A stretch of DNA of 64,000 nucleotides from MWDV01 sp964634255 (GTDB lineage: Bacteria > Verrucomicrobiota > Verrucomicrobiia > Limisphaerales > MWDV01), in NCBI GenBank assembly GCA_964634255.1, contig CAZWJC010000002.1, forward strand, positions 1 through 64,000, read 5' to 3'. The notes under the pieces were generated by a model. The model saw only the letters and a program-made list of their open reading frames with translations. It was not told where the DNA came from and did no database searches. How positions within the stretch are numbered: position 1 is the first letter of the stretch; each line of letters opens with the position of its first letter. A program made the translations under genes and the position numbers. Of this stretch, positions 45,801 through 54,541 are shown one piece after another.

Positions 45801-46188
45801 CGTCAAAGCCGATGTTGCCGCCAAGCAAATGGAGGTGGAGAAGCCAGCCGCGGAGACCACGGCGGCAAAACCAGGCCAGGGGACTGCAGGAGCAACGCCT
45901 GGCTTGCCACCCACACCGACAGGCCAAGGCACTCCGCCGCCTGGTCCTCCGGTGCTGAAACGCTTCCACGCGACCGTTACCTTGGATTCATCACGAATCG
46001 GCCGGGATGCGGGTCGAATCGCAGAAGAGGTCGTGCAACATCTGGCCTTGTTGCCTGGGGCGAAAGTGGAAGTCGTTTTGGAAATTCAAGCCGAATTGCC
46101 CGAAGGGGCGCCAGAAATTGTGGTTCGCACTGTGACCGAAAACTGCCGAACGTTGAAATTCAGCAGTCAGGGATTCGAGAACGAATAG
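42844..46188 (+). CDS. DUF499 AAA-type ATPase with N-terminal Swt1-like HEPN (Hma ATPase)
   Basis: A 1114-residue protein. The N-terminal 120 residues are a Swt1-type HEPN: R96-NKWA-H101 in VSELREVRNKWAHQ. The ATPase follows, with Walker A at about residues 250-258 (LQTNFGGGKTHSM) and Walker B in CLILIDEWVAYARQL. A C-terminal Pro/Thr linker (TTAAKPGQGTAGATPGLPPT) leads to a final small domain (RFHATVTLDSSRIGRDAGRI). DUF499 (COG1483) genes travel with COG1743 methylases and helicases as the third Hma component. Start 42844, two bases after abiEii. Confidence 0.88.
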   Translation: MAITNHERIGKALEILNRGLRPFVERELKNTYQANWFEETKQCLEGTQLKLGKNADEPEWEAASLLVVMWNQWNEVFKKTLGHAERTLVSELREVRNKWAHQRPFSTDDAYRALDSMARLLTAVSASKEAEETERNKTELLRLKFDEQARHEKRKAASTAIESQPVAGLKPWREIVTPHPDVASGRYQQAEFAADLWQVYKGLGSDEYRNAVEFFRRTYLTAGLRDLLVRGLLRLNGQGGDPVVELQTNFGGGKTHSMLALFHMLSGTRKEELVGLEPVFAEAKVSPPDKIRRVVIVGNRISPGQPEKKDDGTVVRTLWGELAWQLGGKDGYTMVKEADETATNPGDALGKLLRKYSPCLILIDEWVAYARQLHDTNDLPGGDFETQFTFAQTLSEEMKSAKQALLVVSIPASSEGEGASPSAGVHDEEVGGAKGREALARLRNVFQRIATQWRPASSEESYEIVRRRLFQPITDPQMFVQRDRVAKEFCDLYRSQHQEFPPECREADYERKLKAAYPVHPEVFDRLYQDWAGLVKFQRTRGVLRLMASVIHKLWERDDKSVLILPASLPVDDIHVQSELTRYLSDGWDTVIEKDVDGENSLPLKVDREKPNLGRFSAARRVARSVFLGSAPTPHAANKGTEDRRLKLGCVQPGESPAIFGDALRHLAHTATYLYQDGNRYWYSTQPTVTKLADDRAEQLNREPEKVTEEIRQRVREELRNRGDFAKVHPFAKSGEVPDETEARLVVLDLDAPYAKDPTNPAVAAAEGIFNNRGNSPRLYRNTLVFLAADRARLEELLQAARYYLAWESIDHDREKLNLDNHQSRQAATQKQNWNQTVGARISETFQWLLVPTQPNPQSNLEWMPLRLSGQDALAVRATKKLRSESQMVTQYASSLLRGDLDKIPLWRGEHVAIKQLAEDYARYLYLQRVRGPEVIFAAIRDGLGLMMWATETFAYAESWDEAKKRYVGLQGGKMITVTPDSTGVLVKADVAAKQMEVEKPAAETTAAKPGQGTAGATPGLPPTPTGQGTPPPGPPVLKRFHATVTLDSSRIGRDAGRIAEEVVQHLALLPGAKVEVVLEIQAELPEGAPEIVVRTVTENCRTLKFSSQGFENE

Positions 46189-46214
46189 CGCTTGAGCGAA
46201 GTTCCGGGGACACC

Positions 46215-47702
46215 ATGACCGAGCGGGCAACGAGGAATTTGTTGAGCGAGCGACTGGCGGGAGTCCTGCCTTCGACTTTCTTTCGCCCCTTGGCACGTCC
46301 GTCCGCCCCCGTTTACATAGACTGCGCCGACCGACTGGCCGAAAGTGCGGATGAGGGCGGTCAGGTCTCACACTCAGACACGGTGGCGCTCATTCGCGAG
46401 GTGCTTGCCGCACACCCTCAGATTCAACTCGCCGAAGACGAGGGCGCTGCGATGACCGACCTGCGGCAACGGGCTGTTCAACTCTACAACAAGCTGCTTG
46501 AAGCAGGGTGGCTGCAAGAGCGGCATGTAAGCCTGGATGAGCGATGGGTGTTGCTAACCCCTTACATGCGCCGGTTGCTCCGGACCCTTCGAGAACTTGC
46601 AACCGATGAGGTTTCAGATCTTAAAGACTTCGCCGCAACACTCCGTTCAATCTGCAAAAGCCTGTTGGCTGAGGGGGCGCTGGATCCCAGCCGCCTGAAC
46701 GCGGAGGAGTATCGGCAAACGGTCAAGGAACTGGTGGATCGCGTGGAACGCGCAACCGACCAGATGCACGCGGTGGAAACCCTGATTCTCCGGCACGAGC
46801 AGCAACAGCGGGTCAGCGGTTCTGCGTCTGAGACACTCAACCGGTTTCTGGTTGAATTCCATGCCGGGGAGCACATGGTCTGTTACGATGCGCTTCAGCA
46901 GGGGGGGTTGATGCCGCGGTTGCTACAGGCGCGGGCGGTGGTCCAGGAAGCCATGGCGAATCCCTTCGCAAAACAACGTCTGGCTGAGGGTCTGACGGCC
47001 CACCGGAAACTGGCTCAAACCGAGGCTTACGCGGAAGCGGAGCGGTTATTGAACGATCTGGAACGTGGGTTGGCTGCGATTCCAGCGAAGCAAAGGATCA
47101 TCGACGGCCGGATGGCAGACTTCAGCCGACTATCGGAACAGCGTTACCGCTACCAAACCGAGATCCGAGGACGCCAGGCTGATCAAGTGAAGGAATTCAT
47201 GCTGGCCGCAAATGCTCGCCACGCGGGGAGTCCTTTTGCCGCTCTTGCCTCAGAACCGGGCCTTCCCTTCCTGAGTGTGCGGGTCGCATTGCGATTCGGG
47301 ATTGACTCGTTGTATCGCCCACGCCGTGTGCGGCCGTCCGTCAATCTCACCGTGGCAGAGTTGCTCTCACATTCGGACTCCCTGGGTGCCCAGGAACTCA
47401 TACGTCAACGTAATCTCTATTCGGTGACGCCTCAGCGGGCTGGGCGATTTGTGGAGACACGTCTCCCGGAAAAAGGGGACACGATCTCAACGTCAGAACT
47501 GAAGCTCATCCGGGAGGATGATCTGCTCGATCTTCTCGCGGTGCTGGCATTTGAACGTGCGGCCAGTTCCACTTCGCACAAGCCGGTGCGCTGGTGCGTG
47601 CACACGGAACGCAACCTGCACGGACTTGAGCCCGAGAAGATCCCCACTGATCCGCTGAGTGGACGGCGAATTGAGCGATTGATGATTCAACGAATTGCAT
47701 GA
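46215..47702 (+). CDS. jetA: Wadjet JetA
   Basis: A 495-residue protein, the MukF-like kleisin partner of Wadjet, resembling the JetA class often annotated as DUF5716 (system subtype II or III, not certain). The N-terminal winged-helix part (TVALIREVLAAHPQIQL, LLEAGWLQERHV) is followed by a long helical region (QTVKELVDRVERATDQMHAV) and a C-terminal wing (DLLDLLAVLAFERAASS). Starts 26 bases after the ATPase stop; its TGA overlaps jetB (ATGA). Confidence 0.85.
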   Translation: MTERATRNLLSERLAGVLPSTFFRPLARPSAPVYIDCADRLAESADEGGQVSHSDTVALIREVLAAHPQIQLAEDEGAAMTDLRQRAVQLYNKLLEAGWLQERHVSLDERWVLLTPYMRRLLRTLRELATDEVSDLKDFAATLRSICKSLLAEGALDPSRLNAEEYRQTVKELVDRVERATDQMHAVETLILRHEQQQRVSGSASETLNRFLVEFHAGEHMVCYDALQQGGLMPRLLQARAVVQEAMANPFAKQRLAEGLTAHRKLAQTEAYAEAERLLNDLERGLAAIPAKQRIIDGRMADFSRLSEQRYRYQTEIRGRQADQVKEFMLAANARHAGSPFAALASEPGLPFLSVRVALRFGIDSLYRPRRVRPSVNLTVAELLSHSDSLGAQELIRQRNLYSVTPQRAGRFVETRLPEKGDTISTSELKLIREDDLLDLLAVLAFERAASSTSHKPVRWCVHTERNLHGLEPEKIPTDPLSGRRIERLMIQRIA

Positions 47703-48328
47703 ACCTGCCCTGGCCATCCTTCTGGCAACATGTGCGTGAGGACGATAGATCTGCGCTGCGCGAGATTCTGGCAGAACTCCTTTCCACGGGGGTCCTGCTG
47801 GGCGATGAAGGCCGGGCGCGGGAGCTTTATCTGACCGCGCGCGATTATCTGAAGGAGTTGGCTGAATACCTGGCCCCCCTGAACCTCGATCTGGTCACAG
47901 ACCCGGACAAACCAATCCTCCAAGCCCGTCCTGTGCCTGGAGAATGCAGTCTGACCGCGCGGTTTACAAAAGACGAAACCCTGCTTGTGCTGACGTTGTG
48001 GCGGATTTATCACGACACGCGCATGGAGCGTCCGGTTGAAACGGTCGTGGTTAGTGCCAACACCGTGTTCTCTCATCTGAAACTGTATTTCGAGAATATT
48101 GAGCCGCCTCGGGATTCGCACTTGGAACGCATGCTCGCCCGGCTGAGAAGCCGGCGGCTTATCCGCTTCAAGAAACACGAGGATCTGCAACGGTTCGGTG
48201 AGTCGCTTGTAGAGATTCTGCCCACGCTTCAGCGTGTGATTCCCTTCGGCAGTGTCGAGGCGTGGCAGCAACAGATGGACCTTTACGATACTTCCAAGCC
48301 GGATGGTGAGGGGGAGGACGAAGTATGA
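47699..48328 (+). CDS. jetB: Wadjet JetB (DUF4194)
   Basis: A 209-residue protein, the MukE-like DUF4194 subunit. Winged-helix segments (WPSFWQHVREDDRSALREIL, LLVLTLWRIYHDTRMERPVE, LERMLARLRSRRLIRFKKHE) match the family, and length is normal. It bridges JetA and JetC in the complex that extrudes and cleaves closed-circular plasmid DNA. It overlaps jetA and jetC by 4 bases each, so the four genes form one translated unit. Confidence 0.88.
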   Translation: MNLPWPSFWQHVREDDRSALREILAELLSTGVLLGDEGRARELYLTARDYLKELAEYLAPLNLDLVTDPDKPILQARPVPGECSLTARFTKDETLLVLTLWRIYHDTRMERPVETVVVSANTVFSHLKLYFENIEPPRDSHLERMLARLRSRRLIRFKKHEDLQRFGESLVEILPTLQRVIPFGSVEAWQQQMDLYDTSKPDGEGEDEV

Positions 48329-51300
48329 GCGATCAACGAATCTCGCTCACCCGAATCATTGCCGTAAACTGGTATGGCTTCCGGCAGATCATTGACCTTG
48401 AGAATCACACCCTCATCGCCGGCGCGTTTGGCACAGGTAAGACGGCTCTCCTGGATTTGATGCAGTACGTGCTGCTCGGAGAGCATTGGCGTCCCAATCG
48501 GGCGGCGGCGGGAAATGCTCGCAGTCGTTCATTGCTCAGCTACTGCTTGTGCGACACCAACACGGTGCGGGACGGTGAACCTCATTATACCCGGACCAGC
48601 GGGGTCACTTTGATTGGACTCGAGTTCACCTGGCCACCTGATCGTAACAGTGCGGAACCCAATCGCGAAACTTGGGGCATCAGGCTGGAATACAGCAGCC
48701 CAACGGCAGATTTGAAACGCACTTACTTTCTTGTTCCCGACCGACTGGATTGGAGTGCGGTCGCAGTGAATGGCGAGATGCTCGACGAGCAGGCATTCCG
48801 CACATGGGTTCGGCGCGAGTATGAAATCACCTCGGGGCAGAAGTGCTTGTTCACCCGGCAGTCGGATTATCTGGCAGAAATGGCCACGCCGCGCCATCTG
48901 TACTTCGACCTGGAGCCCTTCCAGAAAACCTTGGCGAAGGCGATTGCGTTCGAGCCGGAGGAGAGCATGGAGGACTTCATTCGTCGGTTCATCCTCGAGG
49001 AGAGCCCTTTGGATGTGCGCGACGTGAAGACCGCGCAGGACGCTTATCGTGACACGGAACGCCGGCTAAGGAAGCAGGAAGATGAGGCGGCATTCCTTCG
49101 TCGGATTTGTGAACAGCATGCTTTGCTGGAAGCGGCCAGAGCCGAGGAACTCATCCAAATCCACATGCGCCACCGTCTGGGACATGCACAGGCAGTTGAA
49201 TTGCTGAAGCATCACCGCGACAGACTCGATCGCCTCACCGCCGAGCACGCTGAAGATAAGAAGCTGCTAAACACGGCGATGGGTGAGTTGGCAGAGGTGG
49301 GGAAGGTGATCCAGGAGGTGCGCTTGGAGGCATCGCGTGATCCCGACCAGGTGAAACTGGACAGCTTGATCCGCCAGAAGAAGGAACTCCATGAACGGCT
49401 TGGCGAACTGCGTGAGGCGGCCAAAACAGTTCATCAGCGTTTCTCGGATTTGCACTATCGTTGGATCCAATGGCTTAAGCATGGTGTTGCCTTGAAGCTT
49501 CCCGGCTTGAGAGAGACGCTCACAGTAGCTCCGGAACTTCTCGAGGCTTTGCGCAGTGGGTCTGATGAAGCTCGCTTAAAGGCGCTTCCTCAATTGTCCA
49601 ATCGCTTCCACGAACTGTTCCGTGCGATTGACGGGTTATTGAAACCGACCCGAGCCGATCTGGAAACGGCGGAGAAACGTCTGCGGCAGATCGCCAGCGA
49701 CCTAGATTCACTTGGTCAACGCAGGACGCCTGGCTCCTTTCCAGTTTTCGAGGCGATTCAAGGTAAACTTGGAGGTCGGGCTGAGCAGTTGGCACGGTTG
49801 ATTGAGGTGAAGGAGGACGAGGAACGTTGGTGGCCGGCTCTGGAATTATTCATGGGGCGGAATCGTTGGGCAGTGGTGGTGGCCAGGGACGATTATCCAG
49901 CTGCTTTGGATGTCCTGCGCCGAACAACACCGGGACGAGAGGCTGAATCTCTGGTCAACCCCTATGAAGCGATGTCGTCCAACCTTCGTAAGGAGGTTCG
50001 TGAGGGATCCCTGGCGACCAAAGTTGAGATTGAAAACCACATCGCACGAGCATTCGCGCATCATTTGTTAGGCGACGTCTTGTGCGTGGAAACGGTTGAG
50101 GAGTTGGACCAGTGCGAGGCGGGTCGGGCCATAACCCCTGAAGGCATCTTCAAGCAGGTGCCAACGAGACGGCGGCTCAAGCCTGCTGGAGAGGTGTCGC
50201 TCACTTTGGGGCGCAAGGGCATCGACCGGATGCGGCGCGAGCGGGAGCGTGAGCAAAGCGAGACGCGCGCACAGCGGGATGCACTCAAGCAACGGCTGGA
50301 TGACGTGAACGCTTGGCTGGACACGGGGCAAAGAGGCGGCTTGAGTGATGCGACTTTGCCTGACCGGTCCTCGGAGCTGCCGCAACTACCCAAGCTGCAA
50401 AAGGAGTTTGGCGTCGTTTGTGAAACCATTCAGCTCTTGACGACACCAGAACGTGAAGCGCGCCTGAAGCAGCTCGCGGAGCATGATGCACGCAAAACGC
50501 AGTTGGATGGCGAGGTTGCCCTGCTCAAAGACCGGCTAACCAATTTCAACATGCGTGCCAAACCCCATGAGGAGGGTATCGCTGCCGCCCAAGAAAAACT
50601 GGATGCCGCGCACCTAGTGTTGACTGAAAGCCGTGTTCGTCTTCCGCAAGGCATTCTCGACCATGATCTGGAGGATCGACTCCAAGCCTTGCTGAAGGAG
50701 TCCTCAACGTGGGAGAAGAGAACGGAGACCGTGCTGGGACGGGAGAAGGAGGCGCGGGATCGTGCTGCCGAGGCACGCGGTACGCGCAATATGGAGCGGA
50801 TTGCTCTGGCCACAAACAGGGATGCACACGGCAACCTGCTGCATCCGGAGTACCAGACCGACTTTCCTGCCGAGGAGGAGGCAAACGAGGCGTGGGCCGC
50901 GAGACTGCAGTTACTCGAATCGGTTGAATTGGAGAAATCGAGAAACCTCGCCGCAGAACGCAGGAAGGATTGGGAACGGCGACTGCAGGAAGGTGTACTG
51001 GATCGACTGAACGAGAAGCTTCAGCAGGCGGATCGGACCATCCGGCAATTGCGGCAATATCTTGACCGGCGCGTTGGCCAGCATGTTTACCGAATCTCAC
51101 AACGACGCGATCCGGCCTTTACCGCTCTTTGGCACCTGCTCGATACAGGGCTCGCTCCGACCGATCCGTTGGTTCAAGGAATAAAGTCAGAGGAGATCGA
51201 GCAGGCCAAGACGGAATTGATGTCAGCCGTTGAAGCCGCTGAGAAGGCAGACGACCGCGCACGTCGTTTGCTGGACTATCGTTATTACCATCGATACGAC

Positions 51301-51720
51301 TTGGAGATGGTCAATGCGGACCAACCTGACGCGCCTGCGATTTCATTGGGCCGCAGTGGGAGAAGCTTGAGCGGGGGAGAGAATCAAGCTCCGTTCTTCA
51401 TCTCCATGCTGGCGGCATTTCGCAGAGTGTACGATCTCGGGTCACTCCGTTCGCAGCATTTGGGTCTGGTCGTCATGGATGAAGCGTTCTCGAAGCTTTC
51501 TGGCGATGGCGTGGAGGACTGCCTGGAATTGGCGCGGAACTTCCAACTTCAACTCGTCATGGCCTTCCCGATTGATCGCCTTGGGGTTATGGCTCCGTAC
51601 GCGGATACTGTCGTGGTCTGCCGCAAGCAGGAACAGCGTGCTCCTGACGGATATATCTCGCAGGTCGACAACATTCCGATTGTTCTTCCTCCTGACACGG
51701 TTATGGAGGCCCTTGAATGA
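48325..51720 (+). CDS. jetC: Wadjet JetC (SMC/MukB-like ATPase)
   Basis: An 1131-residue SMC-type ATPase. Walker A is G33-AFGTGKT-40. Two long coiled coils (about residues 240-480 and 620-930) flank a hinge-like middle (about 500-620: RWWPALELFMGRNRWAVVVA). The C-terminal head has the signature SLSGGENQAPFFISM and Walker B LGLVVMDEAFSKLSG. It is the loop-extruding motor of the Wadjet nuclease. It overlaps jetB and jetD by 4 bases. Confidence 0.92.
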   Translation: MSDQRISLTRIIAVNWYGFRQIIDLENHTLIAGAFGTGKTALLDLMQYVLLGEHWRPNRAAAGNARSRSLLSYCLCDTNTVRDGEPHYTRTSGVTLIGLEFTWPPDRNSAEPNRETWGIRLEYSSPTADLKRTYFLVPDRLDWSAVAVNGEMLDEQAFRTWVRREYEITSGQKCLFTRQSDYLAEMATPRHLYFDLEPFQKTLAKAIAFEPEESMEDFIRRFILEESPLDVRDVKTAQDAYRDTERRLRKQEDEAAFLRRICEQHALLEAARAEELIQIHMRHRLGHAQAVELLKHHRDRLDRLTAEHAEDKKLLNTAMGELAEVGKVIQEVRLEASRDPDQVKLDSLIRQKKELHERLGELREAAKTVHQRFSDLHYRWIQWLKHGVALKLPGLRETLTVAPELLEALRSGSDEARLKALPQLSNRFHELFRAIDGLLKPTRADLETAEKRLRQIASDLDSLGQRRTPGSFPVFEAIQGKLGGRAEQLARLIEVKEDEERWWPALELFMGRNRWAVVVARDDYPAALDVLRRTTPGREAESLVNPYEAMSSNLRKEVREGSLATKVEIENHIARAFAHHLLGDVLCVETVEELDQCEAGRAITPEGIFKQVPTRRRLKPAGEVSLTLGRKGIDRMRREREREQSETRAQRDALKQRLDDVNAWLDTGQRGGLSDATLPDRSSELPQLPKLQKEFGVVCETIQLLTTPEREARLKQLAEHDARKTQLDGEVALLKDRLTNFNMRAKPHEEGIAAAQEKLDAAHLVLTESRVRLPQGILDHDLEDRLQALLKESSTWEKRTETVLGREKEARDRAAEARGTRNMERIALATNRDAHGNLLHPEYQTDFPAEEEANEAWAARLQLLESVELEKSRNLAAERRKDWERRLQEGVLDRLNEKLQQADRTIRQLRQYLDRRVGQHVYRISQRRDPAFTALWHLLDTGLAPTDPLVQGIKSEEIEQAKTELMSAVEAAEKADDRARRLLDYRYYHRYDLEMVNADQPDAPAISLGRSGRSLSGGENQAPFFISMLAAFRRVYDLGSLRSQHLGLVVMDEAFSKLSGDGVEDCLELARNFQLQLVMAFPIDRLGVMAPYADTVVVCRKQEQRAPDGYISQVDNIPIVLPPDTVMEALE

Positions 51721-52808
51721 GTCTCGACGACCTGCGCTGGACACATTTGCCGGTCATCCGGGAGTTGCATGACCAATGGTGGTCTGCACGGGCGCGCAGG
51801 ATTGGCGAGTCACAACGCCCGTTTTCCCGAGACTGGGACCGACTGTTGGAGGATGCGGGTTTGACTTCGGCCGAACAGAGACGCGAAGCCGAAAAAGACG
51901 TGCGCCTGTTGGAAGCATCGGGCCTGGTACAAGTCCGTTCCGTGAAGTATCGCCCGTACTTGATCGAACGCATTCTCGTCCCTGTCTCTGCAGAACAGCG
52001 GTTGGCGATGCTGTTCGGAGATCCGATATGCGCTGAATCCGACGCGGTGGACCTCGCTGACGTAGACTGGTGTCCCGAACTGACCTTTCTAAAGAGCGCA
52101 CGGGTGGCTGTTGCGCGCGATGATCTTCTCAGGCTGAACGTGTTTCTCGCAGAACGCCCGCATCATCGCCCGATAGTGCCGATAAAAGAGCGATCGCTCC
52201 AGATCTTCGGAGATGAGAAGCGCTTGGATGCGCTCCTGGCCTCGAGTCTATTTCGGTCCGATCGCCTGATGCTTGAAATGCTTCGCTGTGAAATCGCGGG
52301 CGAACCCCTTGGATGGAGACGCGGTCCGGCAAGTGCGAAGGAGAAGCCACTGTTGGTGATCGAGAATGCCGCCACCTGGCATTCCTTTTGCCGCTGGAAT
52401 GCCGACCGTGGGTTATTCAGTGCCGTGGTCTACGGCAAAGGGTTTCAGTCAGCGGCGAATATTCAGTATTTGCATGAAGTGCTGTCTGAAGTCGGAGGCA
52501 AGCGAAGGTTGCTTTACTTTGGCGACATTGATCCGCCGGGCTTGCAGATTCCACAGCTAGCATCCTCTTACGCTGCCGCCCATGGGCTGCCGCCTGTCGA
52601 GCCGCACATGTGGAGCTATCAGCAGTTGTTTGAGGTGGGTCGCGGCAAAGAAACAGATTGGGGTGGCGAACCCGCAGATGAGTTGATTACCGAGTGGCTC
52701 GGCGAGCTTTCCGTCCAAGCGCGCGAATTGCTTTCGCGCAAGAAGCGTTTGGCTCAAGAACACGTTGGCTGGGAGTTTCTGAAGTCCCGAACAGGAGATC
52801 CGACTTAG
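51717..52808 (+). CDS. jetD: Wadjet JetD (Toprim nuclease)
   Basis: A 363-residue nuclease subunit with a winged N-terminus (DUF3322-like: REAEKDVRLLEASGLVQVRS) and a Toprim-type C-terminus (DUF2220). The metal residues are visible as E216 (LLVIENAATWHSF) and D270-I-D272 (LLYFGDIDPPGLQ). It cleaves the plasmid once the complex stalls. It is the last gene of the island; the next gene (52882) is convergent, 73 bases away. Confidence 0.9.
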   Translation: MSLDDLRWTHLPVIRELHDQWWSARARRIGESQRPFSRDWDRLLEDAGLTSAEQRREAEKDVRLLEASGLVQVRSVKYRPYLIERILVPVSAEQRLAMLFGDPICAESDAVDLADVDWCPELTFLKSARVAVARDDLLRLNVFLAERPHHRPIVPIKERSLQIFGDEKRLDALLASSLFRSDRLMLEMLRCEIAGEPLGWRRGPASAKEKPLLVIENAATWHSFCRWNADRGLFSAVVYGKGFQSAANIQYLHEVLSEVGGKRRLLYFGDIDPPGLQIPQLASSYAAAHGLPPVEPHMWSYQQLFEVGRGKETDWGGEPADELITEWLGELSVQARELLSRKKRLAQEHVGWEFLKSRTGDPT

Positions 52809-52881
52809 ACCGCGGTTCTCTCCATTGCACCCGGTCGTCGCTTGGCCTGTTTTCAAATCCCGGCGAGAGCCGAGAAAGGCG

Positions 52882-54456
52882 TTACCGCTCTTCCGAACGT
52901 GGCAGACTCTCGGCGCGAAACCGCTGGTCGAAGGAAAACCACTCCGGGTGCAGGTCCGGCCAGAACGAAGCTCGCTTCGAGGGTCGTTGGAACAAATGTG
53001 ACTCGGGGTGCAATTGATTTCGCATCTGATGGAAGGCCACGCCATCGAGACGCAACTGTGCTTCCAGATCCGGCAGTTGGCGAAACTCCACCAGATTCCA
53101 CAGGTTGAACACGCCCATGCTCCAGTCGAGTTGTTGCTGGCAGTATTGCCGCAGGAACTCCGGCCCCAAGACCCGCTCTGGCTCGGACCGCTGATTGGGC
53201 AGGCGCAGATTACCACCCAGAAAGTTGTAGGTGAGGTGCGAGGCCAGCGGGTAAGTGCAGAACTTGGGATCCAGTGACAACGCGTTCACCAAGCGCATGA
53301 AATTATCGTAATACGGTGCCTGGCGCTGGTAGAAATTGTAGCCACGGATGGCGGCGTGCTGCGTTCGCAGGGTGTAAGAGCTGAGGGCACCAGGCTGGTC
53401 CATCTCCAGTTCCCATCCAGTAAGAATGATCGCGAAGATAGAGGCTTGCATCTCGATAGGCAGGCGAAAGGGCAGCCCGTCGTGCGTCACCACACCGCGG
53501 TCCAAGCCGTAGGTGGAATTGAAAGCCTCCTTGTCCAGCAGGAGGGCCTGACGCAACTCTGCATCCAAGGTCGCGTAAGCGAAAGTCTCCGAGAACCGGG
53601 ACTTGGTCTTTTGACCATTAGGCAAGAGGGTTTCGCCCCGCCAGAAATTCTGGATCGTCGTGTCCTCGATCGGATCGTCGAGCATGTTGAACGGATAGCA
53701 GTAGTACCGGTTGCGTTGTCCCAGGCGGACGAGCGTGCCCCAAGGGTCTGGCTGTGCATCCATCGTCGGAAGAGTAGCACCGAGAAAGGGCAGGATGTCG
53801 GCGAACATCGGCGCCGGCACGTTCTCCAGCCCGGCGAGATCAGCATCTGGGTAGAGATAGCCCGCCGGGAACAATTGCACGGGCCCCGCGGGCCGGCCCA
53901 AGATGAAGAACATCTTCAAAATGTTATCGAGCTTGATGTGGGGCGTGAGCGCATAGCCGATCTGGGGCGTTACTAGCACCAAGGTCGTGGACACACCCCG
54001 GAGCGTCTTTGGGCGCAGGGACTGCCAGAGATCGAAGTGGTACCGCATGTGCCTGGCATTGATCCCCATGCCCAGCGACTGGGACGGCGATTGAAACCAT
54101 GGAGAACGCAAGAGCGTTGCGTGCTCCGGTGACAGTTGCTTCATTTGGGGCAGTTGTGGCACCGGCTTGATGAGCGGGGTGTACTTCCAACCCTCCAACC
54201 CCTCTGGCAACCGACCACCAGGACCGCCGAACCCCACCGAAGTCTGCAGACACTTATCCACATCCCAGCCTTCCGGCATCTGAAAGTCGGTGAGCTCCTT
54301 AGCACGAGCGAGTGGCACTGCGCAGTTAAGGACATTGCGTCGATGGCCCAGGCGCTTGTGAAGTTCTTGGAATATCTCCTGATTCCGGGACCAATCAGGC
54401 TCGACAAGGGAATCCCAGCGTCGGCACAGGCTCAGGTTTTCAGCAGGCATAGACAT
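52882..54456 (-). CDS. large hypothetical protein beside the relaxase gene
   Basis: About 524 residues from the ATG at 54456 (MSMPAENLSLCRRWDSLVEP); no good ribosome site is seen, and a GTG at 54567 would overlap the relaxase gene. The sequence is a soluble, aromatic-rich protein (SLGMGINARHMRYHFDLWQS, VQLFPAGYLYPDADLAGLEN, LIKPVPQLPQMKQLSPEHAT) with no motif I can name. It is the last gene of the minus-strand mobilisation cluster, convergent with jetD. It could be a mobilisation accessory or a cargo gene. Confidence 0.65.
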   Translation of the reverse strand: MSMPAENLSLCRRWDSLVEPDWSRNQEIFQELHKRLGHRRNVLNCAVPLARAKELTDFQMPEGWDVDKCLQTSVGFGGPGGRLPEGLEGWKYTPLIKPVPQLPQMKQLSPEHATLLRSPWFQSPSQSLGMGINARHMRYHFDLWQSLRPKTLRGVSTTLVLVTPQIGYALTPHIKLDNILKMFFILGRPAGPVQLFPAGYLYPDADLAGLENVPAPMFADILPFLGATLPTMDAQPDPWGTLVRLGQRNRYYCYPFNMLDDPIEDTTIQNFWRGETLLPNGQKTKSRFSETFAYATLDAELRQALLLDKEAFNSTYGLDRGVVTHDGLPFRLPIEMQASIFAIILTGWELEMDQPGALSSYTLRTQHAAIRGYNFYQRQAPYYDNFMRLVNALSLDPKFCTYPLASHLTYNFLGGNLRLPNQRSEPERVLGPEFLRQYCQQQLDWSMGVFNLWNLVEFRQLPDLEAQLRLDGVAFHQMRNQLHPESHLFQRPSKRASFWPDLHPEWFSFDQRFRAESLPRSEER

Positions 54457-54541
54457 ACGCGATACGGTCAGTTTGCGATGTGTTTTGTGCGTCGCACTGA
54501 ACCTGCGCTGAAAACAATACCGATACTCCGACCTTGCGGGG

